Of a DNA stretch of 64,000 bases, positions 43,585 to 52,267 are shown piece after piece; within the stretch, counting starts at the first letter, position 1, and the number at the start of each line of letters is the position of its first letter. Location of the stretch: the NCBI RefSeq assembly GCF_030547425.1, contig NZ_JAUORH010000008.1, forward strand, positions 62,001-126,000, read 5' to 3'. The notes beneath the pieces were generated by a model. The model did not search any database. It saw only the letters and a program-made list of their open reading frames with translations, and was not told where the DNA came from. A program made the translations under genes and the position numbers. The stretch is from Tenacibaculum sp. 1_MG-2023 (GTDB lineage Bacteria; Bacteroidota; Bacteroidia; Flavobacteriales; Flavobacteriaceae).

Positions 43585-44041
43585 TTTTTAAGGCTTCGTA
43601 TATTAAACTACTTTCAAACCCTCTGTATAAAAGATAGTCAGCAATTTTCTTTTTTCGTTTAAAGTGATTGGTTTCTGAAACTGATTCATTTTTTTTCTCC
43701 ACCAAATTGTATAAAGTTTTAATGTATTCTTCTTCATCTATTTCTTTTAAGGCTGACTTTATATTATAAGCAGAAATATCTCTAAATTTCAATTCTCTAA
43801 CGATTCGGTCTTTTCCCCATTTTTTAATTCTGAATTTCCCTCTAGCAAAACTTTTCGCAAAACGTTCTTCATTTAAAAAATTATGCTCTAGCAAGTGTAA
43901 TAAAATATGTTCTCTTGCTTCTGGAATTAAGCTATAATCTTTAAGTTTTTTCTCTACTTCTTTATGACATCGATCTTGATACACACAATACTGCTCAATC
44001 TTTCTTTTTATTTCTTCAACTGTAAAAACGGGTTTATTCAT
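43571..44041 (-). CDS. recX: Regulatory protein RecX
   Basis: Binds and restrains RecA filaments. The protein has 156 residues in three tandem helical repeats, normal for the family. Typical segments are DRCHKEVEKKL, LLEHNFLNEERFAKSFARGKFRIKKWGKDRI and LYRGFESSLIYEAL. A TATTTTCG variant of the -7 element lies just before the ATG (44046-44053), next to the terminator of the efflux operon. Confidence 0.92.
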   Translation of the reverse strand: MNKPVFTVEEIKRKIEQYCVYQDRCHKEVEKKLKDYSLIPEAREHILLHLLEHNFLNEERFAKSFARGKFRIKKWGKDRIVRELKFRDISAYNIKSALKEIDEEEYIKTLYNLVEKKNESVSETNHFKRKKKIADYLLYRGFESSLIYEALKTIDS

Positions 44042-44055
44042 AGCACGAAAATATA

Positions 44056-44092
44056 AAAAAGGGTTAAAAGAAACTTACTTTTAACCCTTTTT
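44056..44092 (-). terminator. Terminator of the RND efflux operon
   Basis: Fifteen-base arms AAAAAGGGTTAAAAG/CTTTTAACCCTTTTT with a seven-base loop. It lies 19 bases past the RND stop at 44112. Confidence 0.85.
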
Positions 44093-44111
44093 ACAGTTAA
44101 CAAAAAATCAA

Positions 44112-47100
44112 TTATAAAACGCTACGTAACCACATTTTAAACTTAGTGATTAAGTAGAATAATATCGGTACTACAATTAATGTTAAGAAGGTTGCTATGA
44201 ATAATCCATAAATAACAGTCCACGCTAATGGACCCCAGAAAATCACATTATCCCCTCCAACATATATGTGCGGATTTAACTCACTAGCTAAGGTAAAGAA
44301 ATTAATATTCAACCCTGTTGCTAATGGAATTAATCCTAAAATAGTTGTTATTGCTGTTAATAATACTGGGCGTAAACGTGCTTTACCTCCTCTAATCACA
44401 GCTTCTCCTAAAGTGTTTACATCTAAATAATCATCAGAAGACAACCCATGCTCTACTTTCTTTCTATCTATTAGTAATTGAGTATAGTCGAGCAGTACTA
44501 CCCCGTTATTTACTACAATTCCCGCTAGCGAAATAATCCCCATCATAGTCATCATAATTACGAATGGTTTTGCCGTAATAATTAATCCTCCAAATACACC
44601 TATTAAACTTAAGAAGATTGCTAGCATGATGATTGCTGGCTTAGAAACAGAGTTAAACTGGAAAATTAAAATCAAGAAAATTAATCCTAGCCCTCCAAAA
44701 AATGCTTTCAATAAAAAAGCCATTTGCTTTTCTTGCTCTTCTATTTGCCCTGTGTAATCAACTTTTACTGAATCTGGTTGTTCAGTAAACGTTTTCATTT
44801 CATTTCGGATTTGTGATACAATGGCTGCTGCATCTGTATATCCTGGAGCTAAAGCTGAATATACCGTTACCACTCTTTTTACATCTTTGTGTTTAATAGC
44901 GCTAAACCCAGAGGTATTTGTTTGTTCTGCTACTGCTGATACAGGAATTTCTTTAATTGTTCCTGAAGACATATCTCTAAAAGTAATTTTCTGATTGAAA
45001 ATCGCGCTTTTATTATATCTGTTTTCTTTATTAAAACGAACGTAAATATCATAATCATCACCATCTTCTTTATAAATACCTGCTTTAGATCCAAAAATAG
45101 CATTACGCAATTGATTTCCTACTTGTGATGAACTTACCCCTAATTCTCCTGCCTTTTTACGATCAACATTTACCAACATTGATGGTTTAGATTTGTTTAC
45201 ATCAATCTTTAACTCATCAATTCCTGCAATACTTTTTGAGTTGATAAAATCACGCATTTTTTCAGCAGTATTGATTAATTCTGCATAATCATTTCCTTCT
45301 AACTCAATATTGATAGGATATCCTGCTGGTGGACCTACTGCTTCTTTTTCTACTGAAATTTCTAACCCTGGGTAAATTCCTCTTAATGCTTCGGTTACTT
45401 TTCTTTGTAACTCTTTACTATCTGCTCCCCTACGAAATTTGTACTCACGCATTGAAGCCGTAATTTTTCCTTTATGAGGCATTTCTGCTGTTGAACCTCC
45501 ATCAGTTTGCGGGTTACCTGAACCTGCTCCTACTTGAGATACCGCACTTTCTACTAAGAAATTATAACCATTATCTATGTATTCTGGTAAATTTAACACT
45601 TTGTACACGCGTTCTTCCAAATCTTTCATAATCAGATTTGTCTTTTCTATATCAGTTCCTTGTGGATATTCGATATACACAATAATCTGATTCGGTGTAT
45701 TATCTGGGAAAAACTCAACTTTTGTGCGCTGACTTCCTATTGAAGCTCCAAATCCTCCAAAAGCAACAAATAATAAAACTAACGTACCTAAAGAAATAAT
45801 GTACGGTCTCCAACCTCTCAAGGCAGCTCTTAACATTCTCTCATAAAAACGTTCCCAACGCGGTAACACTGTATTTTGAAAACGATTTGCCCAAGGACGT
45901 AACGCTAATCGGTAAACCCATAACATAATAGCTGTAAATACCATCACCGTACCCAAAGCTCTATAAGTCCCTCCTAAAAAGGCTATTAATAAACCTATTA
46001 TTGCCATTATAGCTGATAAAATAATAATCCGCTTTAACGGCATATTTTTATCCTCAACACTCATAAATTTAGATACTAGCACCGAGTTAAAAAATATTGC
46101 CACAAATAACGAAGAACCTAATACTACAGATAATGTTACAGGAAAATAAATCATAAACTGCCCCATAGTTCCTGGCCACATTCCTAAAGGAATAAATGCT
46201 GCTACTGTTGTTGCTGTTGAGATAATAATTGGAAATGCTATTTCACCGATTCCTTTTTTTGCTGCTTCAATTCTTGGCATCCCTTCATCCATTAAACGGT
46301 ATACATTTTCAACAACTACAATACCGTTATCTACTAACATTCCCAGTCCCATAATTAATCCAAAAAGAATCATAGTATTCATAGTGTATCCTAGCCAACT
46401 CAATATCATTAATGACATAAACATTGACATTGGTATTGCAAATCCAACAAATAGGGCATTTTTGAACCCTAAGAAGAACATTAATACTAAAACTACTAGG
46501 ATAACCCCAAAGATGATGTTATTTACCAAATCATCTACCTGACCAATAGTTTTTGAAGATTGATCGTTAGCGATGGTTACTTTTAAATTACTCGGAAATA
46601 TGTTAGCTTTGGTAGCTTCTACAATTTTCTGTATTTTTTCAGCAGCCTCCACCATGTTTTTTCCTGAACGTTTTTTAACATCCAGCATTACTACTGCTTC
46701 TCCAAACTCACGTGCATAGGTAGTTTTATCTTTATCTTTAAAAGAAACCTTTGCTATGTCTTTAAGGTAAATTGAGTTTCCTTTTTCTGATTTTACGACA
46801 AAGTCTTGTAATTCTTGCGGATCTTCAATCTCTCCTAAAATTCTAACAGTACGTCGTTGTCCACTAGCAATTAAATTACCTGCAGACATTGTTAAGTTTC
46901 CTCCATTAATTGCATTAATTACATCTTGGAAACTTACTTGCGCTGCCATCATTTTGTAAATATCAACTGCTACCTCAACTTCTTTTTCTTCAGCACCACG
47001 GATATCTACTTTTTTTATTTCTTGTAAATCTTCAATTTCGTCCTCCAAATACTCACCAAATTCTTTTAATTTATCTACTGGGTAATCTCCCGAGATATTG

Positions 47101-47576
47101 ATATTTAGAATTGGCATTTCTTCAGAAATACTTAGTTCAAAAACATTTGGTTCTACTTTAGCTCCGTTAAACGTGGGCCAATCTTCTCCAGACGTTTCTT
47201 GATCTATTTCATCTTTTACTTTTTGTTTAGCTTGATCTACTGATATGTTTTCATCAAACTCAACAACCACCATTGAGTAGTCTTCTTGAGATGTAGAGGT
47301 TATTTCTACTACATTACTTACCGTTTTAAGTCTATCTTCTAACGGATCGGTAATTAACTTCTCTATGTCTTCAGCTGTATTTCCTGGATACAGAGAACTT
47401 ATATAAATTTTGGTTTCTCTAATTTCTGGGAAATTTTCTCTTGGCATACTTAAAAAGGCAGAAATACCTGTTATAAGTATCATAACCATCATTACGTAGA
47501 TAGTTGTTTTATTATTTATTGCCCAAGAGGATAAACCAAACTCTTTATCTACTTGTTTTTTTTGTTTTTCAGTCAT
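44112..47576 (-). CDS. RND-family efflux pump, inner-membrane transporter
   Basis: Proton-driven multidrug-type exporter of 1154 residues, longer than AcrB by about 100. The N-terminal helix (about 22-40), porter domain with PRENFPEI, and the GLIMGLGMLVDNGIVVVENV helix 4 region holding the proton-relay Asp are typical. Two extra hydrophobic segments appear between the two halves, around residues 515-560. The second half has the NNGVVLLDY segment. It is the last gene of the TetR-TolC-MFP-RND operon and works with the two preceding genes. Confidence 0.93.
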   Translation of the reverse strand: MTEKQKKQVDKEFGLSSWAINNKTTIYVMMVMILITGISAFLSMPRENFPEIRETKIYISSLYPGNTAEDIEKLITDPLEDRLKTVSNVVEITSTSQEDYSMVVVEFDENISVDQAKQKVKDEIDQETSGEDWPTFNGAKVEPNVFELSISEEMPILNINISGDYPVDKLKEFGEYLEDEIEDLQEIKKVDIRGAEEKEVEVAVDIYKMMAAQVSFQDVINAINGGNLTMSAGNLIASGQRRTVRILGEIEDPQELQDFVVKSEKGNSIYLKDIAKVSFKDKDKTTYAREFGEAVVMLDVKKRSGKNMVEAAEKIQKIVEATKANIFPSNLKVTIANDQSSKTIGQVDDLVNNIIFGVILVVLVLMFFLGFKNALFVGFAIPMSMFMSLMILSWLGYTMNTMILFGLIMGLGMLVDNGIVVVENVYRLMDEGMPRIEAAKKGIGEIAFPIIISTATTVAAFIPLGMWPGTMGQFMIYFPVTLSVVLGSSLFVAIFFNSVLVSKFMSVEDKNMPLKRIIILSAIMAIIGLLIAFLGGTYRALGTVMVFTAIMLWVYRLALRPWANRFQNTVLPRWERFYERMLRAALRGWRPYIISLGTLVLLFVAFGGFGASIGSQRTKVEFFPDNTPNQIIVYIEYPQGTDIEKTNLIMKDLEERVYKVLNLPEYIDNGYNFLVESAVSQVGAGSGNPQTDGGSTAEMPHKGKITASMREYKFRRGADSKELQRKVTEALRGIYPGLEISVEKEAVGPPAGYPINIELEGNDYAELINTAEKMRDFINSKSIAGIDELKIDVNKSKPSMLVNVDRKKAGELGVSSSQVGNQLRNAIFGSKAGIYKEDGDDYDIYVRFNKENRYNKSAIFNQKITFRDMSSGTIKEIPVSAVAEQTNTSGFSAIKHKDVKRVVTVYSALAPGYTDAAAIVSQIRNEMKTFTEQPDSVKVDYTGQIEEQEKQMAFLLKAFFGGLGLIFLILIFQFNSVSKPAIIMLAIFLSLIGVFGGLIITAKPFVIMMTMMGIISLAGIVVNNGVVLLDYTQLLIDRKKVEHGLSSDDYLDVNTLGEAVIRGGKARLRPVLLTAITTILGLIPLATGLNINFFTLASELNPHIYVGGDNVIFWGPLAWTVIYGLFIATFLTLIVVPILFYLITKFKMWLRSVL

Positions 47577-47598
47577 TAGACGGATAGTTTTTGGTGTG

Positions 47599-48783
47599 TT
47601 ACTTTGCTTCTTTTGAAAGAGTTAATACCTTAACCTCTTGTCCGTTTTTTACACTACGAGCTCCTTCTTCAATAATTTTTGTTCCGTTTTCAATTCCGCT
47701 TAAAACTTCAATAATATCTCCTTGCGTTTTCCCTGTAGTTATAATTATTTGTTTAGCGGTTCCTACCTGATCTTTTATGTTTTCTACCACATACACATAT
47801 TGTTCACCTTTAGCATTCTCTGAAATAATACTTTGAGGAATTAAAATTGCTTTTTCATTAGAGTAATCATTGATTTTTAACTTCGCTGTTAAATTCGGTT
47901 TTATGCTTCCATCTTTATTTGGAACTTCAACTTCAACCTTGAATGTTCTGTTAGCTGGGTTTATAAAGTTACCTGCTTGACGGATTTTAGAAGTTAACTT
48001 CTCTCCTAATACAGGAAACTCAACCTCAACATTTTTTCCTTTTTTAATAGATGTAATATAACTTTCAGGCACATCTGTTTCGATATACATGTTTTTTAAG
48101 TTTACTATTCTAAAAATCTCAGACCCCATTCCTGGCGCCACTACAGTTCCTTGCTCTTTTATTACATCGTCAATTACTCCTGAAAAAGGTGCTGTAATTA
48201 CTGATTTTGCTAACTGTCTTCTTAACTGACTAACAGCACTGGTTTGTGCTTCATAATTAGTTTTTGCTTGTAAAAACTGAATTTCTGATCCTATTTTTTG
48301 ATCCCATAAACGTTTCTGGCGCTTATACGTTGTTTCTGCTAATGCTGCTTGTGCTTCAATCTGTGCTAATTGATTAGCTAAACCTCCATCATCAATTTTT
48401 GCTAAAGTTTGTCCTTTTTTAACATACTGTCCTTCTTTTACATAAATGCGGGTTAAAAGCCCTGGCATTTCGGGATAGATGAGTACATTCTGCTTTGTTT
48501 GTACAGCTCCTTGTAGTTCTAAATAATGATTAAAAGCTTCTTTCTTTGCCGAAAGAACTGTAATTAAAGGAACTTTTTTATTGGTATCTAATTCAGAAAT
48601 TTTATCATTTAAAATCTTTATTTCATCAGATAGTGTTTGCATTTGTGTATCTAACGATGCTTTTTTCTCTCTAATTTTAGTTAAATCGTTAGATGCTATT
48701 ACGTCTTGTATAGACTGCTCTTTTTTACCTCCACATGAGGCTAAAAGCAATGTAATGGCGAATAGTGAATATATTTTCCTCAT
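47599..48783 (-). CDS. RND efflux periplasmic adaptor (membrane fusion protein), lipoprotein
   Basis: Links the RND transporter to TolC. The protein has 394 residues. The signal peptide ends at LLASC (Cys about 17). A coiled-coil stretch (about 35-75) precedes the lipoyl/barrel-sandwich domain (EGQYVKKGQTLAKID) and the paired hairpin (AETTYKRQKRLWDQK). The C-terminal part has the expected beta-barrel (GIENGTKIIEEGARSVKNGQEVKVL). It lies between the TolC and RND genes. Confidence 0.93.
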   Translation of the reverse strand: MRKIYSLFAITLLLASCGGKKEQSIQDVIASNDLTKIREKKASLDTQMQTLSDEIKILNDKISELDTNKKVPLITVLSAKKEAFNHYLELQGAVQTKQNVLIYPEMPGLLTRIYVKEGQYVKKGQTLAKIDDGGLANQLAQIEAQAALAETTYKRQKRLWDQKIGSEIQFLQAKTNYEAQTSAVSQLRRQLAKSVITAPFSGVIDDVIKEQGTVVAPGMGSEIFRIVNLKNMYIETDVPESYITSIKKGKNVEVEFPVLGEKLTSKIRQAGNFINPANRTFKVEVEVPNKDGSIKPNLTAKLKINDYSNEKAILIPQSIISENAKGEQYVYVVENIKDQVGTAKQIIITTGKTQGDIIEVLSGIENGTKIIEEGARSVKNGQEVKVLTLSKEAK

Positions 48784-48794
48784 TATAGTTGATT

Positions 48795-50126
48795 TTATTT
48801 TAGTGGTATGTTTAATGCGTTTTCTAATTGTGCTTTTTTAGCAATTACGTTTAACATTGATTGTACGTAATTATTTTGTTGTGTGTATAACTGGTTTTGT
48901 GCTTGTAGCAAATCAAAGCTTGAAGAAATTCCTTCAAAAAACTTTACTTGTTGCTTTTTTTCTATTCGTTCAGCTAGTGCTAAGTTTTTCTTAGCTGTTT
49001 CGTGATTTTCAATTCCTAATTGATACTCACTCTTAGCTCTCTCTACCTGTAAGTTTAGCTTTTGTTTTGCTTCTTCTAATCGAATGTCTGCATTTTCTAA
49101 TGCTATTTTTGCTTGTTTCACTTTTGAGTTTCTTCCAAAAGAACTAAAAATTGGTACGTTTAAACTAACTCCTAACAAAGAAGACCCCAACCAACGTTGA
49201 TTACTATCTAAAAAAGTAAATGAATCAGAAAAAGCTGTCACACCATAATTCACAAAAGCTGACAATGTTGGTAAATATTTACTTTGTTCTAACTTCATCA
49301 ATAAACGTTTACTTTCCCTGTCATTCTGAGCAATTTTAAAATCAATATGATTATCAATATTAAATTGAGTAGCTAATAAGCTCAAATCAGTATTATCAAC
49401 AACTAAATTATCTAGTGTAGAGGTTAATGTTAATTTAGTTTCAATTGAATTCCCTAAAGAAACATTTAACATTTGATATGCTATTTCTTTTAATCGTTCA
49501 GCATTTCTTAAGTTACTATCAACGTTTCCTAAAGTGATTTGTAATTGCTCTACGTTTTCTAACTCTGTTAACCCATTATCGTAGGTTTTTTGAGTTTCAT
49601 TTAAGTTTTTCTCAAGTATTTTCTTATTATTTTCTAAAATATCAATTGATTTTTCAGTAACTAACACATTACCGTACGCATTAATAATAGCTTCACGTGT
49701 TGCTAGTTCTGTTTTTTCTTTTGCTTGTTCAGAGATTTTTAAATATGTTTTTGCTGATTGTAACCCTACCAAATACGAACCATCAAATAATAATTGACTT
49801 AAAGTAACAGATGCTTTAGTTGTTTGTTTTTTCGTAAAAATAAGTTCTTCATCCACCCCATCACTATTAAAATCAACCAATTGCACTTGCTGCTTTAACC
49901 AGTTTTGATAATCTACAACTCCATTAATTTGTGGTAAACCTATAGTCGTAGTCTCCCACTTTTTCTTTTTTGCTGCTTCTATATCGTTTAAGGACACTTT
50001 ATTGTCGTAACTGTTTTTTATAGCATAATCAATTGCTTCTTGCATTGATAAACTCATTTCTTTTTCTTGAGCAATTATATATCCCGTAAAAAAGAACACA
50101 AATACACCATATATGTATTTCCTCAT
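48795..50126 (-). CDS. TolC-family outer-membrane efflux channel
   Basis: Outer-membrane exit duct for the pump. The protein has 443 residues. A signal peptide (about 1-19, ending IIAQ) is followed by two repeats of long helices and short strands. SMQEAIDYAIKNS begins the first repeat. It starts five bases after the TetR stop and is followed by the MFP gene after an 11-base gap. Confidence 0.93.
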   Translation of the reverse strand: MRKYIYGVFVFFFTGYIIAQEKEMSLSMQEAIDYAIKNSYDNKVSLNDIEAAKKKKWETTTIGLPQINGVVDYQNWLKQQVQLVDFNSDGVDEELIFTKKQTTKASVTLSQLLFDGSYLVGLQSAKTYLKISEQAKEKTELATREAIINAYGNVLVTEKSIDILENNKKILEKNLNETQKTYDNGLTELENVEQLQITLGNVDSNLRNAERLKEIAYQMLNVSLGNSIETKLTLTSTLDNLVVDNTDLSLLATQFNIDNHIDFKIAQNDRESKRLLMKLEQSKYLPTLSAFVNYGVTAFSDSFTFLDSNQRWLGSSLLGVSLNVPIFSSFGRNSKVKQAKIALENADIRLEEAKQKLNLQVERAKSEYQLGIENHETAKKNLALAERIEKKQQVKFFEGISSSFDLLQAQNQLYTQQNNYVQSMLNVIAKKAQLENALNIPLK

Positions 50127-50131
50127 TGTTT

Positions 50132-50740
50132 TTAGTTTTGATTTATTTTTCTTAATTGTTTTTCTAATTCTTGTACTCCTTTTGGAGTAGCTATTGCTCT
50201 AATATGATATTCTAAAATTTCATACTCAATCTCCATAACCTCCTGCATATCATTACTATACAATTCACTTTCAAACACACCAAAGACTAGTGTGAAATAA
50301 AAATTGACTAATAGTTCTCCTTTTATCTTGGCTCTATACAAACCTTGCTCAACACCTTTTTTCAAGTTATCTACATTACAATCTCTAAACATACACACCT
50401 CACGTTCTACCAACTTTGTATATGTTTCTGGGTAATATTTTTTTAACTGATACATTGGTGAAGTTTTTGCATTTTTAAACATTTCTTTAAAAATTGCTTT
50501 CACTGCAAATTCTTCTTCTACGGCATTGTAATTTTGACTTTTAACTCTATCAATCGTTTCGCTAATTGTATTATGAACCGACTCTGTACTGGCATCTACC
50601 AAAGCTGTTTTATTTGAAAAATACTTGTACAATGTTTTTTTAGACATTCCAAGTTCTTTCGCTATATCGTCCATCGTTGTGCTTTTAAACCCTAAGGTTA
50701 AAAACATTTCTCCTGCTTTATTAATTATTTTATCTCTCAT
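50132..50740 (-). CDS. TetR-family transcriptional repressor of the efflux operon
   Basis: Probable self-regulating repressor of the pump operon, 202 residues. The N-terminal helix-turn-helix is TMDDIAKELGMSKKTLYKYFSNK. The C-terminal ligand-binding domain is divergent. The start at 50740 (MRDKIINKAGEMF) is preferred to a TTG at 50779, which lies inside the operator/promoter. It is the first gene of the operon, and an inverted repeat overlaps its promoter. Confidence 0.9.
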   Translation of the reverse strand: MRDKIINKAGEMFLTLGFKSTTMDDIAKELGMSKKTLYKYFSNKTALVDASTESVHNTISETIDRVKSQNYNAVEEEFAVKAIFKEMFKNAKTSPMYQLKKYYPETYTKLVEREVCMFRDCNVDNLKKGVEQGLYRAKIKGELLVNFYFTLVFGVFESELYSNDMQEVMEIEYEILEYHIRAIATPKGVQELEKQLRKINQN

Positions 50741-50749
50741 AATTGTTTG

Positions 50750-50780
50750 CAAATGTACAACAGGAAACTCTAGAAACAAA
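50750..50780 (-). promoter_or_regulatory. Promoter of the tetR-tolC-MFP-RND operon
   Basis: On the minus strand TTTG (50777-50780), exactly 19 bases, then TACATTTG (50750-50757). The ATG at 50740 lies nine bases further. Confidence 0.8.
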
Positions 50781-50797
50781 AAAAGTTTCCAGAGTTT
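50765..50797. promoter_or_regulatory. Probable TetR operator (inverted repeat)
   Basis: Arms of 13 bases, AAACTCTAGAAAC and GTTTCCAGAGTTT, with one mismatch and a seven-A spacer. It covers the -33 element and part of the promoter spacer of the tetR operon and lies 37 bases before the diverging polyprenyl synthase start. Repression of the efflux operon by its own first product is the natural reading. Confidence 0.7.
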
Positions 50798-50833
50798 TAA
50801 TCTTTTTTTAACATTACGTTGTAGCTAAAATTT

Positions 50834-51838
50834 ATGTTTACCTTATTTTTACAAAAATTTTCAGATTTGGACATATTATCATATCAATCAGACTTTATAG
50901 CTTTTTTAGAATCTCAGAAGTTCTCAAGAGAACCTAAAAACCTTTATGAACCAGTAGATTACATCTTAAGATTAGGAGGCAAGAGAATTCGCCCGATGTT
51001 AACCTTAATTGCTGCTGATGTTTTTTCAAACGATTATCAAAAGGCATTACCTGCTGCATTCGCTGTTGAAGTTTTTCATAACTTTACTTTAGTACACGAT
51101 GATATAATGGATGATGCACCTTTAAGAAGAGGTAAGGAAACTGTACACGAAAAATGGAATATAAATACGGGTATTTTATCTGGTGATGCTATGCTTATTT
51201 TGGCCTATCAATATTTTGAAAATTATGAACCTGAAGTTTTTCGAAAGCTCGCACAATTGTTTAGCAAAACTGCTTTAGAGGTTTGTGATGGCCAACAGTT
51301 AGATGTTGACTTTGAAACTAGAAATGATGTAACCATTAATGAATACATTGAAATGATTACGTTAAAAACATCTGTTTTAGTTGCTGCTGCTTTAAAAATG
51401 GGGGCTATTGTTGCTAAAGCTGATGAAGAACAAGCGCAACATTTATATAATTACGGTTTAAACTTAGGAATTGCTTTTCAGCTACAAGATGATTATCTAG
51501 ATACCTTTGGCGACCCAGAATCTTTTGGAAAACAAGTTGGTGGAGATATTATTGAAAACAAGAAAACATTTCTTTATTTAAAGGCTTTAGAAGTGGCTAA
51601 TGATGCTGACAAAGAAAATTTACTAAATCTTTACAGCAAAAAACAAAAAAATAACACTGAAAAAGTGACTACTGTTTCAGCTATTTTTAAGAAAAACAAC
51701 ATCCCGAAAGAAACCCACAAACTTATTGAGTACTACACAGATAAGTCTTTCGAAAGCTTAAGTTATCTTACCATTTCTGGTAAACATAAAGAAGGTTTAC
51801 GTACTTTTGGCAAAAATTTAATGAGTAGAAAAGTGTAA
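50834..51838 (+). CDS. Polyprenyl (isoprenoid) diphosphate synthase
   Basis: Makes a long-chain all-trans prenyl diphosphate, probably for the menaquinone side chain. The protein has 334 residues. First Asp-rich motif DDIMDD in LVHDDIMDDAPLRRG, second DDYLD in FQLQDDYLDTFGD, plus GGKRIRPML. The ATG at 50834 is used here. The family often begins nearer the DILSYQ segment, and a TTG at 50867 would give that shorter form. It is divergent from the tetR operon. Confidence 0.93.
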   Translation: MFTLFLQKFSDLDILSYQSDFIAFLESQKFSREPKNLYEPVDYILRLGGKRIRPMLTLIAADVFSNDYQKALPAAFAVEVFHNFTLVHDDIMDDAPLRRGKETVHEKWNINTGILSGDAMLILAYQYFENYEPEVFRKLAQLFSKTALEVCDGQQLDVDFETRNDVTINEYIEMITLKTSVLVAAALKMGAIVAKADEEQAQHLYNYGLNLGIAFQLQDDYLDTFGDPESFGKQVGGDIIENKKTFLYLKALEVANDADKENLLNLYSKKQKNNTEKVTTVSAIFKKNNIPKETHKLIEYYTDKSFESLSYLTISGKHKEGLRTFGKNLMSRKV

Positions 51839-51867
51839 AAAAATAGGTGTTTATTTAAAAAAGTTTT

Positions 51868-51875
51868 TATTTTTG
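51868..51875 (+). promoter_or_regulatory. -7 promoter element for the tRNA gene
   Basis: TATTTTTG matches TAnnTTTG, 16 bases before the tRNA 5' end. No exact -33 TTTG is seen. Confidence 0.5.
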
Positions 51876-51891
51876 CAATCCAAATTTAACT

Positions 51892-51965
51892 GGTCCTATA
51901 GCTCAGTTGGTTAGAGCACCTGACTCATAATCAGGGGGTCCATGGTTCGAGCCCATGTGGGACCA
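51892..51965 (+). tRNA. tRNA with CAT anticodon (Ile2 or elongator Met)
   Basis: Complete 74-base cloverleaf without an encoded CCA end. The acceptor stem is GGTCCTA/TGGGACC, the D stem GCTC/GAGC, the anticodon stem CCTGA/TCAGG with anticodon CAT at 51926-51928, and the T stem CATGG/CCATG. The A discriminator is at 51965. CAT can read Met or, after lysidine modification, the rare Ile AUA codon. The GG.CC acceptor end resembles tRNA-Ile2 in other bacteria, but sequence alone does not decide. A terminator follows. Confidence 0.93.
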
Positions 51966-51976
51966 CTCTTAAACTC

Positions 51977-52007
51977 AAGCACTTACATATTATTTGTAGG
52001 TGCTTTT
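51977..52007 (+). terminator. Terminator after the tRNA gene
   Basis: Eleven-base arms AAGCACTTACA/TGTAGGTGCTT with one G-T pair, seven-base loop, then a T-run. Confidence 0.78.
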
Positions 52008-52032
52008 CTATTTACTTCTACAAAATTTTTCT

Positions 52033-52062
52033 TTTGAACCTCCTTTTTAATCAGTACCTTTG
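52033..52062 (+). promoter_or_regulatory. Promoter in the tRNA-porin gap
   Basis: TTTG (52033-52036), 18 bases, then TACCTTTG (52055-52062). A 33-codon ORF starts eight bases later, so this promoter has no other obvious target before the porin. Confidence 0.6.
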
Positions 52063-52069
52063 TAGCCTT

Positions 52070-52171
52070 ATGATAAAAAAACTCAAAGACAAAAAGAATA
52101 AACGAATATTCAGTTTTAACTTTTTAGTTTTTAGAAATCAATCAGATAAATTCATTCCTCCTTCAAAATAA
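52070..52171 (+). CDS. Candidate 33-residue basic small protein
   Basis: Short ORF that starts eight bases after a complete promoter match. The peptide is highly basic at the N-terminus (MIKKLKDKKNKRIF), then aromatic (SFNFLVF), and ends PPSK. No homologue is recognised. It may be a real microprotein, or the transcript may be a small RNA or an upstream leader of the porin operon, whose ATG is at 52268. Confidence 0.4.
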   Translation: MIKKLKDKKNKRIFSFNFLVFRNQSDKFIPPSK

Positions 52172-52267
52172 TCATCTTTTTTTAAGCTAAAAAGAGGCTT
52201 CTCTTACCCTTTCACTTGAAAATGTGCTTTTACGAGTACGCTTTCTTCACATTTATTAAAATTAACA

